Assembly: GCA_947374705.1 (NCBI GenBank)
Contig: CANCDA010000101.1
Location: 1 to 8,711, forward strand
Reading direction: 5' to 3'
Origin: Comamonadaceae bacterium
GTDB taxonomy: Bacteria; Pseudomonadota; Gammaproteobacteria; Burkholderiales; Burkholderiaceae_C
Length of the DNA stretch: 8,711 nucleotides
Positions within the stretch are counted from its first letter, which is position 1, and each line of letters starts with the position of its first letter. The notes beneath the pieces are model-generated. The model saw only the letters and a program-made list of their open reading frames with translations, made no database searches and was not told where the DNA came from. Positions 5,075-8,711 of the stretch are shown in pieces. Both the position numbers and the translations under genes were made by a program.

Positions 5075-5559
5075 GTCGGGGCTACAGCGCACCACAGCCG
5101 TTGCTGTCAACGCACAGTTGCAACGGATTTGCCAGCTCAGAACCGGAGCTTGATGCCTGGCTGATGCGTCGTGCTTACGCCAACCAACTCAGCGGTGCCA
5201 GCCGCACGTTTGTGGTGGTTGATGCGCAGCAAGCCGTTGTCGGCTACTACGCCCTGGCGGCAGGGGCGGTGTCGCATCAGCTTGCTACCCCGGCGCTGCG
5301 ACGCAACATGCCAGACCCAGTGCCGGTGATGGTGCTGGCCAGACTGGCCGTTGACCAGCGAGCCCAGGGCATCAAGCTGGGTGCATCGCTTTTACAAGAT
5401 GCTGTCAAGCGTTGTGCGCTGGTGTCGCAACATGCGGGTATCAGGGCTTTGCTGGTGCATGCCCTGCACGACCGCGCCAAACAATTTTATGAACACTACG
5501 GTTTTCAGGTTTCGCCCGTCCACCCGTTGACCTTGATGCTGCGACTGCAACAAGCGTGA
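5071..5559 (+). CDS. tacT: TacT-like GNAT acetyltransferase toxin
   Basis: This 162-aa GNAT toxin belongs to the family that acetylates the amino group of aminoacyl-tRNA and so blocks translation. GTG 5071 overlaps the antitoxin TGA (GTGA), the usual coupling in this family; an upstream in-frame TTG at 5059 is less likely. Visible landmarks are SEPELDAWLMRRA (23-35), strand VVGYYALAAG (56-65), VMVLARLAVDQRAQG (86-100), LGASLLQDA (103-111) and the catalytic-Tyr region KQFYEHYGF (137-145, Tyr140). The acetyl-CoA loop reads RAQGIK where RxxGxG/A is standard, so the last Gly/Ala is replaced by Lys102. No other damage is seen, and this looks like a working module with tacA. Confidence 0.88.
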   Translation: MSRGYSAPQPLLSTHSCNGFASSEPELDAWLMRRAYANQLSGASRTFVVVDAQQAVVGYYALAAGAVSHQLATPALRRNMPDPVPVMVLARLAVDQRAQGIKLGASLLQDAVKRCALVSQHAGIRALLVHALHDRAKQFYEHYGFQVSPVHPLTLMLRLQQA

Positions 5560-5606
5560 GTGTCTTTTTGACCTCTAGCGCTTAGCCGCTTACGCCCCCC
5601 GAAGCA
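5560..5606. other. Short convergent intergenic region
   Basis: tacT and the SDR gene converge here. CCGAA (5599-5603) and TTCGG (5611-5615) can pair as a weak 5-bp hairpin across the SDR stop; there is no convincing U-tract. No gene is present. Confidence 0.3.
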
Positions 5607-6359
5607 TCAATTCGGCGGCGCTGCCGCAACCGGCCACCCCCCTGAGAAATCAATGATCGCACCGGTCATGAAGCTGCCCTGCATGGTCGCCAGATAGTGG
5701 ATGAGCTCGCCTATTTCCTGCGGCTGCCCCAGGCGTGCGGCTGGCACGGTTTGTTCGATGTAGGCGCGGCCAGCAGGGTCGTCAACGAAGCGGGCTTTGG
5801 GGTAGTAGGTTTCGCTGTAGAGGTAATTTGGCGCGATGGCGTTGACGGGGATGCCGTGCGGCGCGAGCTCGATGCTGAGCGATTTGACAAGCGCATTGGC
5901 CCCCGCCCGCGCGATGTCTGGAATCGATCCACCGCGCAGCGGCAGCCGGTTGCGATTCGAGGATATGAAAACAATGCGGGCCTTGGCTTGGGCTTTAAGC
6001 TGTGGAATGGCTGCGCTTGCGATGCCAAACGGGAACACAACCAAGCGTTCCAGCGTTGCTTGCAGGTTTTCTATCTCGGCCGCCTCGACGGGGCCGTGGA
6101 TCGGTCGATAGGCATCGTTGCTCACCAAGACGTCCAAGCGATGGCTCACGGCCCAGGCGGCTTCGACAATCTCAGCCGGGCTTTGGTCGGGCACGATGAC
6201 GACGTCTGGATTCGTGGTGCGGTATTGCTGTTGCACTTCAAGTGAAACGAACGCGACGTCGTGCACAACCACTTGGAATCCGGCCGTAAGTAGGGCATCA
6301 ACCGCAGGCGGACCAGCAAAGGCGAGCGCATTGGTGATGAGGGCAACAGGCTTGTTCAA
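5607..6359 (-). CDS. SDR-family protein resembling halohydrin dehalogenases, catalytic Tyr replaced
   Basis: Starting at TTG 6359, with SD GGAG (6370-6367) seven bases upstream, this is a 250-aa Rossmann-fold SDR. Instead of the TGxxxGxG cofactor motif it has T9-N-A-L-A-F14-A-G16, the T-x4-F-x-G signature of halohydrin dehalogenases (HheC type), enzymes that turn vicinal haloalcohols into epoxides without NAD(P)H. LDVLVSND (75-82), IPVNAIAPNYLYSE (170-183, the PNYL halide-pocket segment) and a GGWP-like end also match from memory of HheC. In the Ser-x12-Tyr-x3-Arg triad, Ser134 and Arg151 are present but position 147 is Pro (SIPDIARAG). Either activity is lost or the chemistry differs. An in-frame ATG at 6518 would add 53 low-complexity residues and is less likely. 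It is divergent from yebC. Confidence 0.78.
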   Translation of the reverse strand: MNKPVALITNALAFAGPPAVDALLTAGFQVVVHDVAFVSLEVQQQYRTTNPDVVIVPDQSPAEIVEAAWAVSHRLDVLVSNDAYRPIHGPVEAAEIENLQATLERLVVFPFGIASAAIPQLKAQAKARIVFISSNRNRLPLRGGSIPDIARAGANALVKSLSIELAPHGIPVNAIAPNYLYSETYYPKARFVDDPAGRAYIEQTVPAARLGQPQEIGELIHYLATMQGSFMTGAIIDFSGGWPVAAAPPN

Positions 6360-6539
6360 TGGGGGTCTCCGGTATGGCGGTGGGTCTACGCAGGCATGGA
6401 GATGTGTGGGCAGGAGTGGGGCCTCAGTGTAAGACAGAGTCTGTTGAGTACGCCGCTTGGGTGTATAACCGAGACCCTCCGACAACACCGAATCCTCTCT
6501 GGCGCCGAAGCGCGCCACAACCTCAAGGAAACATCAGAC
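6360..6539. other. Divergent intergenic region between the SDR gene and yebC
   Basis: This region should hold promoters for both genes. A TATAAC at 6464-6469 (plus strand) is a possible -10 for yebC without a good -35. TGGCGC (6500-6505) and GCGCCA (6512-6517) form a 6-bp-stem hairpin in the yebC leader. No operator could be identified and no other gene is supported. Confidence 0.35.
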
Positions 6540-7253
6540 ATGGGCGCGCAGTGGAAAGCAAAAGGCAAGGAATTGGCGGCAAACGCCAGGGGCAAACTGT
6601 TTGGCCGCTTGGCCAAGGACATCATGGTGGCGGCGCGCGGCGGGGCCGACCCGGCGGCTAACTCGCGCTTACGCTTGATACTGGAGCAGGCGCGCAAGGT
6701 GTCCATGCCCAAAGAGACGCTGGAGCGGGCCATCAAGAAGGGTGCGGGCTTGACCGGTGAGGTGATCAATTTTGAACGCGTGATTTACGAGGGTTTTGCG
6801 CCACACCAAGTGGCGGTGATGGTGGAGTGCCTGACCGACAACGTTAACCGCACTGCGCCTGAGATGCGTGTGCTGTTTCGCAAGGGGCAGTTGGGCACGT
6901 CGGGCTCGGTGGCGTGGGATTTTGACCATGTGGGCATGATCGAGGCGGAGCCCGCTACGCCTGGGGCTGACGCTGAGATGGCGGCCATTGAAGCCGGTGC
7001 GCAGGACTTGGAGCCAGGCGAAGAAGAAGGCCACACCCTTTTCCTGACCGACCCCACCGACCTGGACTTGGTGAGCCGCGCCTTGCCCGCGCAGGGCTTC
7101 ACCGTCTTGTCGGCCAAGCTGGGCTACAAGTCCAAGAACCCGGTGGACCCGGCCAACCTGAGTCCCGAGCATCTGGCCGAAGTGGAAGCCTTTTTGGCCG
7201 CCATTGATGAGAATGACGATGTGCAGAATGTGTTTGTGGGCTTGGCGGGGTGA
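6540..7253 (+). CDS. YebC/TACO1-family protein
   Basis: This 237-aa protein of the YebC/PmpR/TACO1 family has the three-domain layout: a basic N-terminal domain (MGAQWKAKGKELAANARGK..., 1-72) and the hallmark YEGFAPHQVAVMVECLTDNVNRTAPEMR (83-110), followed by GTSGSVAWDFD (119-129) and the C-terminal AAIDENDDVQNVFVGL (220-235). Family members are cytoplasmic, were annotated as transcriptional regulators, and are now linked to translation (TACO1 for mitochondrial COX1; bacterial YebC proteins for relief of ribosome stalling). The N-terminus (MGAQWK rather than MAGHSKW) separates it from canonical YebC near ruvC and suggests a paralogue subgroup. ATG 6540 has SD AAGGA (6525-6529) ten bases upstream. 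The gene is full length and undamaged. Confidence 0.9.
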   Translation: MGAQWKAKGKELAANARGKLFGRLAKDIMVAARGGADPAANSRLRLILEQARKVSMPKETLERAIKKGAGLTGEVINFERVIYEGFAPHQVAVMVECLTDNVNRTAPEMRVLFRKGQLGTSGSVAWDFDHVGMIEAEPATPGADAEMAAIEAGAQDLEPGEEEGHTLFLTDPTDLDLVSRALPAQGFTVLSAKLGYKSKNPVDPANLSPEHLAEVEAFLAAIDENDDVQNVFVGLAG

Positions 7254-7274
7254 GGCTTAGCGGGCTCGGGGCAT

Positions 7275-7303
7275 TTGCCTGAAGGCTTGGTTTTCTGTAA
7301 TAT
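7275..7303 (+). promoter_or_regulatory. Candidate vapBC promoter
   Basis: TTGCCT (7275-7280), a 17-base spacer and TAATAT (7298-7303) are a moderate sigma70-type match, four of six at each box. The -10 lies inside the left arm of the long palindrome, as expected for autoregulation. Confidence 0.45.
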
Positions 7304-7329
7304 ATCTATGTTTTCGTAGATACATTACA
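7296..7329. promoter_or_regulatory. 34-bp palindromic operator upstream of vapB
   Basis: TGTAATATATCTA (7296-7308) and TAGATACATTACA (7317-7329) are inverted arms matching at 12 of 13 positions around an 8-base centre. It covers the -10 region and touches the vapB SD. This is the expected target of the VapB AbrB domain and VapBC complex. As RNA it could also form a hairpin next to the SD. Confidence 0.65.
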
Positions 7330-7340
7330 AGGAGCCTACC

Positions 7341-7598
7341 GTGCAAGCCACTGCCAAAGTATTCACCACGGGCCATAGTCAGGCCATCCGTTTGCCCAAG
7401 GCTTTCCGGGTGGAGGCTCGCGAAATGTGGATCAGCAAGAACGAAGGAACGGGGGAGATTACGCTCAAACCCATTCCAGCGCCTGATGCACTGGCCGCGT
7501 TTCTTGCTGAACTCAAAGGCATGCCCGTCACCAAGGAGTTCATTCAACCGCGTGACGACAGCCCACGCCCCAGCCCCTTTGAGGCTTGGGCCGAATGA
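7341..7598 (+). CDS. vapB: VapB antitoxin (AbrB/MazE-like swapped-hairpin domain)
   Basis: This 85-aa antitoxin starts at GTG 7341 with SD AAGGAG six bases upstream. Residues 1-50 (TAKVFTTGHSQAIRLPKAFRV, then EITLKP) are the AbrB-like DNA-binding domain. The C-terminal tail, ending PFEAWAE, carries the aromatic-rich segment that typically threads into the VapC active site. The stop overlaps the vapC start (ATGA). It should repress the operon from the palindrome just upstream and block the PIN RNase. All parts are present. Confidence 0.9.
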   Translation: MQATAKVFTTGHSQAIRLPKAFRVEAREMWISKNEGTGEITLKPIPAPDALAAFLAELKGMPVTKEFIQPRDDSPRPSPFEAWAE

Positions 7599-8005
7599 CA
7601 ACGCTCTACCTGCTGGACACCAATATCGTCAGCTACTTTTTACGGCGCAGTTCACCAGCACTGGAAGCGAGAGTGAGCAATGCGTTGCAACACCAAACTG
7701 TGGCCATCTCTGCAATGACTCGCGCCGAATTACGCTTCGGCCAAGCCGCAATGAAGCCCGAAGACCGGCGACGCAGTCTGATTGATCACTTCCTCTTGCG
7801 GCTACCCAACATTGCGTGGACTAGCCACGCCGCCGATATTTACGGAGACATCAAGGCCGTGCATAAACGCGTAGGCACGCCAATTGGCGAGTTGGACACT
7901 CAAATTGCCGCCCACGCGCTTGCAGAAGACCTGATTTTGGTCACCCACAATACCCGCCATTTTGAAAAAGTACCGGGGTTGCGGATTGAAGACTGGATGG
8001 ATTGA
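7595..8005 (+). CDS. vapC: VapC toxin (PIN-domain ribonuclease)
   Basis: This 136-aa PIN-domain endoribonuclease begins at ATG 7595, which overlaps the vapB stop by four bases. The acidic Mg-binding site is complete: Asp8 in LLDTN, Glu45 in TRAEL, Asp101 in GELDTQIAAHA, and Asn119 in THNTRHF. The length is typical of the family. VapC toxins usually cleave tRNA or rRNA at specific sites and are inhibited by VapB; which RNA this one targets cannot be read from sequence. The C-terminus (VPGLRIEDWMD) is the common family ending. Together with vapB this forms an intact module. Confidence 0.92.
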   Translation: MTTLYLLDTNIVSYFLRRSSPALEARVSNALQHQTVAISAMTRAELRFGQAAMKPEDRRRSLIDHFLLRLPNIAWTSHAADIYGDIKAVHKRVGTPIGELDTQIAAHALAEDLILVTHNTRHFEKVPGLRIEDWMD

Positions 8006-8106
8006 AACGACGACTTAGGCAAGCCTGGTGATTGAAATTACAGAGCGTGCCAAGCACATGACCGCCGATAGGTTATCGTATGCCCCATACCCATTTAAGG
8101 ACGCCA

Positions 8107-8280
8107 GTGGCAAAACCCAACTACCAGTACGAAAAACGCCAGCGCGAGCTGGAGAAAAAGAAGAAGAAGGCTGAGAAGGCTTCGAAGAAAGAACCCCATT
8201 CCGAGTTCGCGCCACCTCAAGAGTCCATCGCTGACCCTGAGCCGGAAGTACCGGTGGGCGAGCAGCCCGCAGCCAATTAA
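8107..8280 (+). CDS. Small lysine-rich protein of unknown function (57 aa)
   Basis: This short protein starts at GTG 8107 with SD AAGGA (8097-8101) five bases upstream; an in-frame ATG at 8080 lacks that support. The N-terminal half (AKPNYQYEKRQRELEKKKKK) is a highly charged helix, and the C-terminal half is acidic and Pro-rich (PPQESIADPEPEVPVGEQPA), so it is probably disordered. The NYQYEKRQREL opening recalls small conserved proteins of unknown function in Beta- and Gammaproteobacteria. It converges on lolA with a 14-base gap. CGATA/TATCG (8066-8078) forms a small inverted repeat upstream. The basic part suggests nucleic-acid contact, but no function can be assigned. Confidence 0.7.
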   Translation: MAKPNYQYEKRQRELEKKKKKAEKASKKEPHSEFAPPQESIADPEPEVPVGEQPAAN

Positions 8281-8294
8281 CGCTTCGGCCTAAC

Positions 8295-8711
8295 TCACTG
8301 CCGGATCACATCCGCCCCCTTGGGCGGTTTGAACGTGAAGGTGTCAGCGGGCAGCACAGGATTGACTTCTACCTTGCTAAAGCTCAGCACCGAGCGCTGA
8401 CCAAAGTTGTCGATGATCTCCAAAGCCGCTAGCTCGTTTGAGTTGGCGGCTTTTTCGCTCTGGCGAAAGCCGACGCGCACCGCTTGCAGCTGGCCGTCTT
8501 TGGCCTTGGGGCTGGCCAGCAGCCATTGAAGGCCATCTTGGTCGGGCGTAGAACTCAGGGTGAAATCGGCCTGCAGGGCGCGCAGATCGGGCGCAGAGGC
8601 GATCAAAGCCGCTGGGGTAGTGCCTAGGGCGCTAGCCTGCTTGCGCGCGGTGACCTGGTTCAAATCCACGTCATACAGCCACAGCGTTTGGCCGTCGGCC
8701 ACGATGCTTTG
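8295..8711 (-). CDS. lolA: LolA outer-membrane lipoprotein carrier protein (C-terminal part, runs off the window)
   Basis: The last 138 residues are present; the signal peptide and N-terminal strands lie beyond the window. LolA is the periplasmic chaperone that accepts lipoproteins from LolCDE and passes them to LolB at the outer membrane. Matching segments are the strand VADGQTLWLYDVDLNQVTAR, DFTLSSTPDQDGLQWLLASPK, ALEIIDNFGQRSVLSFSKVEVN and the terminal PADTFTFKPPKGADVI, which is typical of LolA ends. The frame stays open to base 8711, with no start visible in the window other than an internal GTG at 8702 that should not be used. This is a core gene and marks the chromosomal right flank. 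Confidence 0.9.
   Translation of the reverse strand, partial: QSIVADGQTLWLYDVDLNQVTARKQASALGTTPAALIASAPDLRALQADFTLSSTPDQDGLQWLLASPKAKDGQLQAVRVGFRQSEKAANSNELAALEIIDNFGQRSVLSFSKVEVNPVLPADTFTFKPPKGADVIRQ

Noticed and set aside
5697..6245. Plus-strand 182-aa frame antisense to the SDR gene
   Set aside because: No RBS or recognisable domain; the minus-strand SDR explains the sequence.
6360..6518. N-terminal extension of the SDR gene to an ATG at 6518
   Set aside because: The 53 added residues are Pro/Arg-rich with no domain match; the TTG at 6359 has an SD and gives the normal SDR N-terminus and length.
7999..8037. Two GATTGAAA-like words resembling CRISPR repeat ends
   Set aside because: Only eight bases, two occurrences, one within the vapC end; no repeat-spacer periodicity.

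Overview
The window looks like a piece of a betaproteobacterial chromosome, most likely Burkholderiales/Comamonadaceae. This is judged from the style of the YebC-family protein, the LolA C-terminus and the generally GC-rich coding sequence, and has not been checked by any search. Conserved genes lie on the right (YebC family at 6540-7253, LolA at 8295-8711). The left and middle are an accessory block dominated by toxin-antitoxin (TA) genes.

Layout: positions 1-121 are a G-rich edge without a gene. A Fic AMP-transferase gene (122-1597, minus) follows, preceded by a 33-codon leader ORF that overlaps its start. Next comes a minus-strand TA array at 1811-4489. It holds a HigB/HigA (HI1419/HI1420-type) pair whose toxin is frameshifted and whose antitoxin overlaps an orphan hicB; a complete hicA-hicB pair, with hicA being a 59-aa GTG-start gene at 3686-3865, followed by a 101-aa unknown; and an MntA/HepT pair whose HEPN toxin stops just before its catalytic motif. 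A third hicB remnant, encoding only the HTH domain, sits at 4567-4723. Immediately beyond it on the plus strand are a TacA/TacT-type (DUF1778/GNAT) pair, a minus-strand SDR resembling halohydrin dehalogenases, a plus-strand YebC-family gene, a VapB/VapC pair, a 57-aa lysine-rich protein and, convergent with it, the 3' part of lolA.

Three main observations stand out. (1) In the minus-strand array the toxins are damaged or missing while the antitoxin frames stay open, and three hicB copies act as direct repeats that could drive rearrangement. Only HicAB copy 2, TacAT and VapBC look like intact modules. (2) The SDR keeps the halohydrin-dehalogenase signature (T-x4-F-x-G, PNYL, catalytic Ser and Arg) but has Pro where the catalytic Tyr should be. 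(3) Clear sigma70-type promoters with 17-bp spacers precede three TA operons; two of them place the predicted transcription start at or within a base or so of the start codon, suggesting leaderless toxin mRNAs. No CRISPR array, tRNA, rRNA or complete insertion sequence was seen.
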